Of a stretch of 64,000 bases of DNA, positions 29,990 to 38,190 are shown in pieces. Each line of letters starts with the position of its first letter. Position 1 is the stretch's first letter. This stretch comes from Candidatus Nanopelagicales bacterium (GTDB lineage Bacteria; Actinomycetota; Actinomycetes; S36-B12), in the NCBI GenBank assembly GCA_018402075.1, contig JAGYJP010000002.1, positions 600,101-664,100 of the forward strand, in the 5' to 3' direction. The notes under the pieces are model-generated. The model saw only the letters and a list, made by a program, of their open reading frames with translations, made no database searches and had not been told where the DNA came from. A program made the translations under genes and the position numbers.

Positions 29990-31036
29990 ATGCAGGAGCA
30001 GGCATCCATTGCGATCCTGTCCCCAAATTTTGATTTAGCCACGCTGACCTCCAACGCCCTTGAGGCCCACAATCCGACCCGAATATCACTTGTGGATGCC
30101 ACAACTCCTGAGAGATCTTCGCGGGTCACATCACATGCCTATTTTCCTGCCGTAACTGGTGACTTTGTCCCACCTGAGATTGGATCGTACATATCTTGGG
30201 GTACTAATTGCCTCATACTTGTCGTGGACAGTTCACAAGGCATTGACGCCGCTACCATCACTTTCGCACTTCAAGCTCTCACGCATCATCCAACGATCAT
30301 TGCCCTCACGGGTCTCAATCACGATCGGTCGAGTTTCGATGAATCAGTCGCTGTCTGCCAAAGAGTTTTTGGTGCTGATCGCCATGTTGTAGCTACTTCA
30401 CTTCCGGTCCTCAACAATGAGGAAGAGGTTCAAGGAATTCTCGACCTAATGACTGAATCAATACAGTGGGTTAATTCCGACGAACTTATTGAAGAACATG
30501 ACTTGGACATCGAACACTACGAATTAATTACAAATCGTTTTGACGAACTTCTCAATGCGTTAGCCGTAACAACCTTAAGTGACGCATTCGCCCAAAGCGT
30601 GATCAATGGAGAGCACCATGATGCCGACGCACTCTTTGCAGAAGTAGTAGCTGCCACTCTCCGATGCGAAATCATTCCTGTCATGCCGCTGTCGGGCAAG
30701 GTGGGCCTAGCCGAACTAGCGCATCTTTCTTCACATGTCGGTATGGGAACAGAATTCACTTGGACACCTTTCCGCCAAAGCGATACACCCGAAACTATCG
30801 CCACCGTCCTTTCCAGTGGCCTGGTCAGGGTGTGGCAAGGGAGCCTCGCACCAGGCGAATACCTTGTTGTATCCCCAGACGAGACTGAAGGTCGTGTCAC
30901 CATCACCGAGTGCGGTGCGACCGATTACTTGCCCAGCGGGAGGGTAACTTCTGCGTCTATGTCCCCACCTTGCCCACCTGGTGCCACAATTTCACTAACT
31001 GGGATCTCATTGCAAATCACTCAAGGCTTGGACTAA
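29990..31036 (+). CDS. Degenerate, shortened EF-G-like protein (pseudo-GTPase)
   Basis: 348 aa. Pattern resembles the GTPase half of actinobacterial EF-G2: a strand followed by a Walker A position now reading LSPNFDLATLT, the VVDSSQGIDAATITFALQAL segment like EF-G VVSA.DGVQPQT, then TGLNHDRSSFDESVAVCQRVFG, equivalent to the NKxD region followed by ACQ..FG, the LLNALA...LFAEVVAATLRCEIIPVMPLSG segment typical of the end of the EF-G G domain, and a domain II-like tail (GLVRVWQGSLAPGEYL). The P-loop lysine and NKxD lysine are missing and domains III-V are absent (EF-G2 is about 700 aa). It is divergent from pgsA and overlaps HIT tail to tail. Open frame with no stops, so probably functional in a new role. 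Confidence 0.7.
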   Translation: MQEQASIAILSPNFDLATLTSNALEAHNPTRISLVDATTPERSSRVTSHAYFPAVTGDFVPPEIGSYISWGTNCLILVVDSSQGIDAATITFALQALTHHPTIIALTGLNHDRSSFDESVAVCQRVFGADRHVVATSLPVLNNEEEVQGILDLMTESIQWVNSDELIEEHDLDIEHYELITNRFDELLNALAVTTLSDAFAQSVINGEHHDADALFAEVVAATLRCEIIPVMPLSGKVGLAELAHLSSHVGMGTEFTWTPFRQSDTPETIATVLSSGLVRVWQGSLAPGEYLVVSPDETEGRVTITECGATDYLPSGRVTSASMSPPCPPGATISLTGISLQITQGLD

Positions 31037-31557
31037 CTACTTTGCCAATTCTCTTCCAACAATTTACGAGTATCTGAAAGCAATTGCGGCAAGACTTTTG
31101 TCCCGCCAACTATTGGCATGAAATTTGTATCTCCACCCCATCGTGGCACGACATGTTGGTGCAAATGGTCTGCGATCCCTGCCCCCGAAATTGATCCTTG
31201 GTTCATTCCTATGTTGAAGCCTTGTGCTTTCGACACTATCCGCAATGTTCGCATTGCTTCCTGTGTGAGTGACGCAATCTCAGAGACTTCCAAGAGCGTC
31301 AACTCGGTATAACTGGCGACATGGCGATAGGGACAGATCAATAAATGACCCGAGTTGTATGGATAGAGGTTGAGAACTACATAAGCATGCTCTCCCCGTG
31401 CGCAGACCAGATCCAGTTCTAATAAATCCTCGGGCTGGGCAAATACTCTGCCTTTTTGAGCCGCGATGCAGAAAGGACATTCCTTGTCGGCCCCGGTTTC
31501 GCCACGGAGATACTGCAATCTGTGTGGCGTGTACAGCCTGTCCCAAGCATCCGACAT
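31033..31557 (-). CDS. HIT-family protein, AP4A phosphorylase-like
   Basis: 174 aa histidine-triad nucleotide hydrolase/transferase with the triad HLHQHVVPRW and an N-terminal CPFC pair that may bind zinc. The homologue beside thrS and pgsA in Mycobacterium (Rv2613c, from memory) is described as a diadenosine tetraphosphate phosphorylase, which fits a location next to thrS. Starts 3 nt after thrS. Exact substrate inferred. Confidence 0.9.
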   Translation of the reverse strand: MSDAWDRLYTPHRLQYLRGETGADKECPFCIAAQKGRVFAQPEDLLELDLVCARGEHAYVVLNLYPYNSGHLLICPYRHVASYTELTLLEVSEIASLTQEAMRTLRIVSKAQGFNIGMNQGSISGAGIADHLHQHVVPRWGGDTNFMPIVGGTKVLPQLLSDTRKLLEENWQSS

Positions 31558-31560
31558 CGA

Positions 31561-33591
31561 TTACACCTGCACACGTTCATTGATTGCACTGACGATTTCC
31601 TCAATGGCTGCATCGACAGGAACTCCGTTCTTTTGTGTACCATCGCGGTACCTGAATGACACTGCACCAGATGCAAGATCGTCATCGCCAGCAATAAGCA
31701 TGTACGGGATCTTGTTCCTCTGTGCGCTTCGGATCTTCTTCTGCATTCGTTCATCAGAAGTATCGACCTCAACTCGAACTCCACGCGATTGCAGTTTTTG
31801 CGCAACTTCAGCCAGATAGTGATTGTGTGACTCGGTTACAGGGATGCCAATAACTTGCACGGGTGCAAGCCAGGGAGGAAACGCTCCTGCATAGTGCTCC
31901 AGCAACACAGCGAAGAATCTTTCAATCGATCCGAAAAGGGCCCGATGCACCATAATCGGTCTTTGTCTAGTCCCATCAGAGGCTTGATATTCGAGATCAA
32001 ATCGTCGTGGGAGTTGAAAATCAACTTGAATTGTTGACATCTGCCAGGTGCGACCAATGGCGTCCTTTGCTTGAACCGAAATCTTTGGACCATAAAAGGC
32101 GGCGCCGCCTTCGTCAAGCACCAATTCCAACCCTTGGCTCTCTGCTGACTTTCGCAGGATTTCGGTTGCTTCTGCCCACTCGGCGTCCGTGCCGACAAAC
32201 TTTTCAGGATTCTTGGTTGACAGTTCCAAATAGAAGTCTGTGAGGCCATAATCTCGCAAGAGGCCCAAGACAAAATCCAAGAGTGAATCCAGTTCGGCTG
32301 GCAGTTGCTCCAGTGTGCAATAAATATGGGCATCATCTTGGGTGAATCCACGCGCCCGAGTCATGCCGTGCACCACACCACTTTTTTCATAGCGATATAC
32401 CGTGCCGAATTCAAAGAGTCGCAGTGGCAATTCTCGGTAAGAGCGACCTCGAGCGGAAAAAATCAAGTTGTGCATGGGGCAGTTCATGGGTTTTAGGTAG
32501 TAATCAGTTCCCTGACGTTTGACCTGGCCATCGGGGTGAAATTCCGAATCGAGATGCATGGGTGGATACATGCCATCGGAATACCAATCCAAGTGGCCTG
32601 ATTTCTCAAACAAAGCTGCCTTTGTAATATGCGGAGTGTTGACGAATTGATAGCCCGCTTCTTCATGGCGCTTTCGGGAGTAGTCCTCCATGACACGACG
32701 AACCACACCACCCTTGGGGTGAAAGACCGCTAACCCTGAACCAACTTCCTCGGGAAAACTAAACAGATCTAATTCCGTGCCAAGTTTGCGATGATCACGC
32801 TTCTCAGCCTCAGCAAGGAAATCTAGATATTCCTTTAACGCTTCCTTTGTGGGCCAAGCAGTTCCATATAGGCGCTGCAATGACTCCTGACTCTGGTCGC
32901 CGAGCCAATAGGCTGCGGAAGAGCGCATCACTTTAATAGCATTTGAAGGGATGTACGTTGTGTCAGGCACATGGGGGCCTCGACACAGATCTCCCCAGCA
33001 ACGCTCTCCTGTCTTGGTATTCACGTTGTCATAGATGGTGAGTTCGGCTCCCCCCACTTCCATTACATCGGCATCAAGAACGGTCGCTCCCTGGTCCGCC
33101 TGAATTAGCCGTAGCTTGAAAGGTTCTCCCGCCAGTTCCTTTACCGCATCAACTTGATCAACCACTCGTCGTTTAAATGTTTGGCGTGTTTTGATTATCG
33201 CTTGCATTTCTTTTTCGATATCACTCAAAGTCTCAGGCGTGAAAGCTTCTGGGAGATCGAACTCGTAGTAGAAGCCATCTTTAATAGGAGGCCCAATGCC
33301 CAACTTTGCTGCCGGGATCAGTTTCTGTGTGGCCTGGGCAGCAATATGTGCGGTGGAATGACGAAGAACAGCAAGCCCTTCTTCCGAGTCAATAGCTACA
33401 CCCTCGACAAGATCTCCGGATTGCAGTTCAGTTGCAAGATCAACGAGCACCCCGTTCACCCTCATGACAACAATGCCCGTGGTCTTGGGGAAGAGGTCTA
33501 GTCCCGTTGCGCCATCAGGATGCTCGGTCACTTCGGTGCCGTGATCAGTGATCAGTGTGAGTTGCACGAACGGGAGGCCTTTCTCGATCAT
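31561..33591 (-). CDS. thrS: Threonyl-tRNA synthetase
   Basis: Charges tRNA-Thr; 676 aa. TGS domain, editing domain ([14 protein letters not shown]), class II core with zinc Cys in [21 protein letters not shown] and motif 3 [19 protein letters not shown], then anticodon-binding domain. ATG 33591 sits at the foot of a hairpin (GAGGC-TTTT-GCCTC) that contains part of the AGAAGAGG ribosome-binding site; an in-frame GTG at 33567 with AAAGG ten bases upstream is an alternative. tRNA-Val lies 26 nt upstream on the same strand. Confidence 0.97.
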   Translation of the reverse strand: MIEKGLPFVQLTLITDHGTEVTEHPDGATGLDLFPKTTGIVVMRVNGVLVDLATELQSGDLVEGVAIDSEEGLAVLRHSTAHIAAQATQKLIPAAKLGIGPPIKDGFYYEFDLPEAFTPETLSDIEKEMQAIIKTRQTFKRRVVDQVDAVKELAGEPFKLRLIQADQGATVLDADVMEVGGAELTIYDNVNTKTGERCWGDLCRGPHVPDTTYIPSNAIKVMRSSAAYWLGDQSQESLQRLYGTAWPTKEALKEYLDFLAEAEKRDHRKLGTELDLFSFPEEVGSGLAVFHPKGGVVRRVMEDYSRKRHEEAGYQFVNTPHITKAALFEKSGHLDWYSDGMYPPMHLDSEFHPDGQVKRQGTDYYLKPMNCPMHNLIFSARGRSYRELPLRLFEFGTVYRYEKSGVVHGMTRARGFTQDDAHIYCTLEQLPAELDSLLDFVLGLLRDYGLTDFYLELSTKNPEKFVGTDAEWAEATEILRKSAESQGLELVLDEGGAAFYGPKISVQAKDAIGRTWQMSTIQVDFQLPRRFDLEYQASDGTRQRPIMVHRALFGSIERFFAVLLEHYAGAFPPWLAPVQVIGIPVTESHNHYLAEVAQKLQSRGVRVEVDTSDERMQKKIRSAQRNKIPYMLIAGDDDLASGAVSFRYRDGTQKNGVPVDAAIEEIVSAINERVQV

Positions 33592-33617
33592 TGAGGCAAA
33601 AGCCTCTTCTCATTCGG

Positions 33618-33689
<72 letters not shown>

Positions 33690-33793
33690 GAATTCAGTCA
33701 TAACCGTACCCGCTCCAAGCACCTATAGCCCACAGCGCATCCATGAATCACCGAATCTCAATACCGAAATGCACCTCATGAGGGTTTACCGTA

Positions 33794-33823
33794 GGAAGTG
33801 ACGGGAATTTCCCCGTCACTTCC
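33794..33823 (+). promoter_or_regulatory. 12-bp perfect hairpin in the leader of the Ig-like gene
   Basis: GGAAGTGACGGG-AATTTC-CCCGTCACTTCC lies 27 nt before the ATG at 33851. There is no T-run after it, so it is not a standard terminator. It could be an operator, an mRNA-stabilising 5' structure or an attenuator. In the same 161-nt gap (33690-33850) nothing else is recognisable. Confidence 0.6.
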
Positions 33824-33850
33824 CTGTCCGACATGAAAGTAGGAATCTTT

Positions 33851-35380
33851 ATGAAGAATCGCATTCCCTGGCGAGTAATGAGTAGTGCAGTTGCAAGTAT
33901 TGCCCTCATTGGAAGCGCTCTCACCGTTGGAGCACCTGCTGCTCATGCGGCTACCTCCAACCTCAGTGGACCTAACCAGGCAGTCGTGGCACAGTCCGTG
34001 ACCTTTACATTGGCCAACCCCTCAATGGGTTTATGGTCTCTCCAGTCCATTACTGGAACCCAGTCCCCTCAAACTTTGGCCACTCAAAGCGTTGGTACAG
34101 GTGCATCACAAGTTCAGTTCACGTTTGTGACACCATCAACAGCAACTGGGAATGCGCCACTCGTCATTTCCGCGCTTAATACTGACACCGGTGACACTTC
34201 AAATTCAGTTAATCTCAATGTCACTGCCGTGGCAACGACAACTACCATCACAGCGCCAAATGTTGCCACCGTTGGACAGCCCTTTCAGGTAAATATTCTT
34301 GTTTCAAGTTCTGGCGGAAGTTCCTATTCACCAATAGGACAAGTTAGGGTCACTGATGCCAACAATGTAGTAATAAACACCAGTGTGTTGACTGCCAGCC
34401 CGGGAACGGGTACGTCATTTGCTTATTTCAATTTCACACCACCCGCGGCTGGCACTTTCTTCTTTATTGCCACATATCTGCCCTCATCTGGAAGTCAGGC
34501 AACTGCATCCGCTCCGTCGGCACAAGATGCAGTGATCGCCACGCCAAGCGGAAACACAATTGCACTGTCTCTCCCCCCCTCACTTAACCAAGGGACTCCC
34601 GTCAATTTGTTGGCAACGGTCTACCCTTCAAGCATTCAAGGAACCGTTGCGTTCACTTTGAACGGTAACGGAATCAGCCCGGCAGTCCCTATTGTTAATG
34701 GAAGGGCCACTTACACATGGACGCCTAATGTTTCGGGCACAGTAACCATGGGAGCCAACTACACGACACCCAATGGGGGCTTTGGCCAGACAAGCCAGTC
34801 CATTAACATCGTGGCTGCTCCTGCCGCGGCCGATGTAATCACTCTCGTACAGCCAGGCTGGGGGGCATGGGTCAATGGCGGCTCTTACAGCATGGGCAAC
34901 GGCTCTAACTTCACGTTCCAGGCGAGCACACTCTCAGGTGCGCCCGTGACATTAGCTGAAACAGGACCATGTGTCGTGCAGGGTCTTACCCTTCAGGTCA
35001 ACACAGGCTCAGGCGTATGCAACATGAAAGCAACTTCCCGGGGCGGTAACGGCTATTCGGGTGTCACCTATAACTACACGATCAACTTAGTACCAGGTCA
35101 ACAGTCGGCAACCTTGTCGGCACCAGCATCAGGTCGCTACAAGGTCGGTCGTGTGTTGGTCCTCGAATCACCTGGTCAGCAAGACACCAATGCGGGTCAG
35201 AACATCAACTGGAATGTCAAGAAACCTGGCAAGAAGACCTGCCAACTTCTTTACCCCAACAATGGAGCGGTCACATTGAAGATCAAGCGCAAGGGCTCCT
35301 GCACAGTAATTGGATCAGCACCTGGTGTCGATGGTCAATGGCTGAAGTTCCAAACGGCTCGTAACTACACGGGACGCTAA
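33851..35380 (+). CDS. Secreted protein with bacterial Ig-like domains
   Basis: 509 aa. ATG 33851 is chosen over one six codons upstream because AGGA is six bases before it. Signal peptide MKNRIPWR... ending AAHAATS, so export and cleavage near residue 35. The mature part is Ser/Thr/Gly/Val-rich with repeated beta-sandwich patterns, for example LNQGTPVNLLATVYPSSIQG resembling Big_3/Big_5 Ig domains. The C-terminal third carries paired cysteines (GPCVVQG...GVCNMKA and KTCQLL...GSCTVIG). No LPXTG or membrane anchor. Probably extracellular or cell-surface; ligand unknown. A strong terminator follows. Confidence 0.85.
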   Translation: MKNRIPWRVMSSAVASIALIGSALTVGAPAAHAATSNLSGPNQAVVAQSVTFTLANPSMGLWSLQSITGTQSPQTLATQSVGTGASQVQFTFVTPSTATGNAPLVISALNTDTGDTSNSVNLNVTAVATTTTITAPNVATVGQPFQVNILVSSSGGSSYSPIGQVRVTDANNVVINTSVLTASPGTGTSFAYFNFTPPAAGTFFFIATYLPSSGSQATASAPSAQDAVIATPSGNTIALSLPPSLNQGTPVNLLATVYPSSIQGTVAFTLNGNGISPAVPIVNGRATYTWTPNVSGTVTMGANYTTPNGGFGQTSQSINIVAAPAAADVITLVQPGWGAWVNGGSYSMGNGSNFTFQASTLSGAPVTLAETGPCVVQGLTLQVNTGSGVCNMKATSRGGNGYSGVTYNYTINLVPGQQSATLSAPASGRYKVGRVLVLESPGQQDTNAGQNINWNVKKPGKKTCQLLYPNNGAVTLKIKRKGSCTVIGSAPGVDGQWLKFQTARNYTGR

Positions 35381-35392
35381 TTCAATTCATCC

Positions 35393-35426
35393 AAATGCGC
35401 GGCACCTTTCCCGGTGCCGCGCATTT
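35393..35426 (+). terminator. Rho-independent terminator of the Ig-like gene
   Basis: AAATGCGCGGCACC-TTTCCC-GGTGCCGCGCATTT, a perfect 14-bp stem followed by GTAATTTTT. It is 12 nt after the stop and orientated for the plus strand. Confidence 0.92.
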
Positions 35427-35439
35427 GTAATTTTTCCAC

Positions 35440-36225
35440 TTATTTATCCAACTCTTGATAGTGCCTCATTACCTGAGTTGTGGCATTCCCAATACCTGCG
35501 AACTTTCTATCACCAAACTGCACAACTGGATGAACCCCTCTGGTACTTGAGGTCACAAAGATTTCATCTGCACTTTCAAGATCAGACAGAGAAAGAGGGG
35601 CTTCATGGACCCAGCCATTTTCTAGAAGCACTCCCCGAACAATCCCCGGTAGTAGGCCAGCTGTTTTTGCTGGAGTAAGCACTCTTCCACCTTGAACGAC
35701 GAAGATATTTGACGTGGCACCTTCACTCAGATTCCCCTCATTATTGACGTAGATGGCCTCAGAGAACCCTCGCTCCTGCGCCCACTTAAGACCCAAAATA
35801 TTGTCCGCATACGAAGTGGTCTTCACGCCAACCAATGGGGAATTTTCATTCCGCCTCCATGGCAGCACAACACATGATGTGGTTTCTGGCCAAGGCTGCA
35901 TAGGAATACAAGTAATAAGAACACTAGGCTCGCCACCACACTCTGTGACAGTCACGCGCAGGCGACTCAATGGGACATGGCGAGTATTGGCATTGACTAA
36001 CTCACTTATACCCAAGCGCAAAAGATCCTCGTTTAGTCGCCCTGTTCCTAGGTATTCCCAAGCGCTTATCAGTCGATCGAGATGCCTTTCAAGAAATTCA
36101 ACGTGGGCGTCAGCCACTCTCAACGTCTCAAAAACGCCCATTCCCACTAAAAAACCACGATTGGTAACTGAAACTTTGGGATCAGTGGTTAATTCGCCAT
36201 CGAGCCAACTGAGGTTGGTATTCAC
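35440..36225 (-). CDS. pabC: Aminotransferase class IV, probable aminodeoxychorismate lyase
   Basis: PLP enzyme of the fold-type IV group, 261 aa. Visible: the PLP-lysine region GVKTTSYADNILGLKWAQ and the cofactor-binding NLSEGATSNIF. The family also contains branched-chain and D-amino acid aminotransferases; the lyase call rests on coupling with pabB. GTG 36225 overlaps the pabB TGA as GTGA; a GTG three codons upstream (36234) is the alternative. Product would be p-aminobenzoate for folate. Confidence 0.83.
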   Translation of the reverse strand: MNTNLSWLDGELTTDPKVSVTNRGFLVGMGVFETLRVADAHVEFLERHLDRLISAWEYLGTGRLNEDLLRLGISELVNANTRHVPLSRLRVTVTECGGEPSVLITCIPMQPWPETTSCVVLPWRRNENSPLVGVKTTSYADNILGLKWAQERGFSEAIYVNNEGNLSEGATSNIFVVQGGRVLTPAKTAGLLPGIVRGVLLENGWVHEAPLSLSDLESADEIFVTSSTRGVHPVVQFGDRKFAGIGNATTQVMRHYQELDK

Positions 36226-37232
36226 AATGACCACGAAGTCACTTCAGCAAGGCGGCGAGCCTTCAATTCCGTTTCTTCCCATTCGTTGGCTGCATCCGAG
36301 TTCCAGGTGATACCCGCACCAGTGCCAAATTTCAAATACTCTCCCTGGATCCAAAATGTTCGAATGGCGACTGCCAACTCTGCCTGTTGAGTGTCCGAGT
36401 CAACCCATCCGAAAGCTCCGCAATAAAAATTTCTTTGTTCAGTTTCCAATTCCGATATCAGCTTCAGAGCTGTTGACTTGGGTGCGCCTGTGACAGAGCC
36501 TGGCGGGAAGGTAGCATCAACGAGTTCTGACCATCCTGCACCACTTTCGAGTGTCGCAGTGATGGTGGACACCAATTGCACCAACCCCGGATGCATTTGG
36601 ATTTCCATAAGGTCACTGACGAACACACTCCCCGTTTCCGCACAGCGCGAAAGGTCATTACGCACTAGATCTACGATCATGATGTTCTCTGCTTCATCTT
36701 TGGCAGAGATTCCCGATGGTTCAACTGCCGTTCCCTTAATCGGCCCAGAAGTAATCATTGATTGCCGTCGAGACAAAAAGAGCTCTGGGCTGGCACTAGC
36801 GATGTGGACTTCCTGCTCAGGCAATCGAAGGGCGCTCCCGAATGGCGCTGGATTCCCCTTCTGCAGCAATACATCTAACGCCATGATGTCTCTTTTTTCG
36901 GGCAGCGCAGCTGTTCTGATGCGACAGATATTGACTTGGTAAACCTCGCCGCATTCAATTCGCTCTCTTGTAGTTTCGACTGCACTGATATACCGATCTC
37001 GCTCTAGCGAACTTCGCCAATCATTTGTTGGCACCCCACTCCAGGAACCAATTGCGCCAGGATCGTGGCTCAACTCGCCCCAAGTCGCGAATTTGGCCAG
37101 CACGGGATCACCTTCAAAGGGAATTGCCACAGCCCACCGACCACCTCTGTCAAGATCTCCAATGTTGCTGGAGACTTGAACCAGATCGGAGGCATAAATA
37201 TCCCCAAATCGCGCCATGGGCATGAGAGCCAT
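36222..37232 (-). CDS. pabB: Aminodeoxychorismate synthase component I (short form)
   Basis: Chorismate-binding enzyme, 336 aa. The catalytic signature is PIKGT (GPIKGTAVEP), with the lysine typical of aminodeoxychorismate synthase rather than the PIAGT of anthranilate synthase. DEAENIMIVDLVRNDL and GSVTGAPK are intact. It is shorter than full PabB (usually 450 aa or more), lacking most of the N-terminal domain. No glutaminase (pabA) is nearby. ATG 37232 has AGG eight bases upstream; another ATG at 37238 is only two bases from it. Confidence 0.88.
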   Translation of the reverse strand: MALMPMARFGDIYASDLVQVSSNIGDLDRGGRWAVAIPFEGDPVLAKFATWGELSHDPGAIGSWSGVPTNDWRSSLERDRYISAVETTRERIECGEVYQVNICRIRTAALPEKRDIMALDVLLQKGNPAPFGSALRLPEQEVHIASASPELFLSRRQSMITSGPIKGTAVEPSGISAKDEAENIMIVDLVRNDLSRCAETGSVFVSDLMEIQMHPGLVQLVSTITATLESGAGWSELVDATFPPGSVTGAPKSTALKLISELETEQRNFYCGAFGWVDSDTQQAELAVAIRTFWIQGEYLKFGTGAGITWNSDAANEWEETELKARRLAEVTSWSL

Positions 37233-37341
37233 GGTCATAGCCTGCCGGTTGGCTCACACTTTGACCAACCCGCTACCACTTGGGGAGAGCTAACTTGGGT
37301 CGGATATGGTTTGCTTTCGCCTGATGATCCTCGTTGGGCAC

Positions 37342-37414
37342 GCGGACGTAGCGCAGCTGGTAGCGCATCACCTTGCCAAGGTGAGGGTCGCGGGTTCGAA
37401 TCCCGTCGTCCGCT
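37342..37414 (+). tRNA. tRNA-Gly(GCC)
   Basis: Acceptor GCGGACG/CGTCCGC, anticodon stem TCACC-TTGCCAA-GGTGA giving GCC, GGTTCGAATCC T-arm, discriminator T. First of three tRNA genes in tandem. Confidence 0.96.
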
Positions 37415-37438
37415 CGAAGGTTTGAATTACGCCTTCAA

Positions 37439-37509
37439 GGTGGAGTGGCCGAGAGGCGAGGCAACGGCCTGCAAAGCCGTGTACACGGGTTCAAATCCCG
37501 TCTCCACCT
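37439..37509 (+). tRNA. tRNA-Cys(GCA)
   Basis: Acceptor GGTGGAG/CTCCACC, anticodon stem ACGGC-CTGCAAA-GCCGT giving GCA, GGTTCAAATCC T-arm, discriminator T. 24 nt after tRNA-Gly. Confidence 0.96.
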
Positions 37510-37538
37510 CGCAATCCCATAACTTCACAACACCCACA

Positions 37539-37611
37539 GGGCGATTGGCGCAGGGGTTAGCGCGCTTCCTTGACATGGAAGAGGTCACAGGTTCGATTCC
37601 TGTATCGCCCA
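37539..37611 (+). tRNA. tRNA-Val(GAC)
   Basis: Acceptor GGGCGAT/ATCGCCC, anticodon stem CTTCC-TTGACAT-GGAAG giving GAC, GGTTCGATTCC T-arm, discriminator A. Shares its acceptor stem with tRNA-Val(CAC) at 33618. The Gly-Cys-Val order is frequent in actinobacteria. Confidence 0.96.
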
Positions 37612-37688
37612 CTTCAGAAGTGCTTGATTTACCTTCATTTGCGGTGCTTGGGTTCGCCATATCTCAGACTTTATGTCAAGATCATGTC

Positions 37689-38108
37689 ATGGGAGTGGTC
37701 ACTGCCGGCGGCTCCCTTGGATATCGCCTTGCCACCGTTGTGCTCATAATCGCGGGCTTGATCGGAATGCACCACATGGTAAGCGTGGCTTGCTCAGCTG
37801 TTCTCAATCCCCATGGTCCATCGCATGAACTCGAATTCACAAATATTGAATTGATCCCTGCTTTACCGACAATATCCCGTGCCGAAACCTATTTTCATCC
37901 CTCGGAAATCGATTCACCTGCTCTGGACAGGCACGTAGGTCTTGACTGCTTGGCAATACTTCTTGTTATTGCCATTGCCATTCCTATTCTTCGCGAGTTA
38001 ATGAATCGCAGGAAACCTTTGGGCCACGCTCATGAAAATGTCCAATCGAGATATTTTCAAGCTACCCACCCGCCCGACCTGAAGCGACTCTCTATCAGTA
38101 GAACATGA
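37689..38108 (+). CDS. DUF6153 family small membrane protein
   Basis: 139 aa from ATG 37689. Two hydrophobic segments (about residues 12-30 and 97-114), the first containing GLIGMHHM and the second preceded by LDCLA. The tail PPDLKRLSISR matches the PPDL..L...R ending of DUF6153 proteins as I know them. The start is uncertain: no clear Shine-Dalgarno, and GTGs at 37620 and 37644 are also in frame. Members often neighbour DUF305/F510_1955 genes, as here. The His/Cys content fits a metal-related role but function is unknown. Confidence 0.72.
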   Translation: MGVVTAGGSLGYRLATVVLIIAGLIGMHHMVSVACSAVLNPHGPSHELEFTNIELIPALPTISRAETYFHPSEIDSPALDRHVGLDCLAILLVIAIAIPILRELMNRRKPLGHAHENVQSRYFQATHPPDLKRLSISRT

Positions 38109-38190
38109 GTTCCGGTCCAAATTAGACCGAATCCTTGGCACTCATTGTGCTTAATCATTCAACTCGTGAATTTACGATAGGACACAAATA

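Noticed and set aside
33592..33617. T-box leader for thrS
   Set aside because: The leader is far too short and lacks the T-box sequence; the region is the tRNA-Val spacer.
37065..37688. Long plus-strand open frame (347 codons) running through the tRNA-Gly/Cys/Val cluster
   Set aside because: It crosses three tRNA genes and part of pabB on the other strand. Only the last 139 codons look like a protein (DUF6153).
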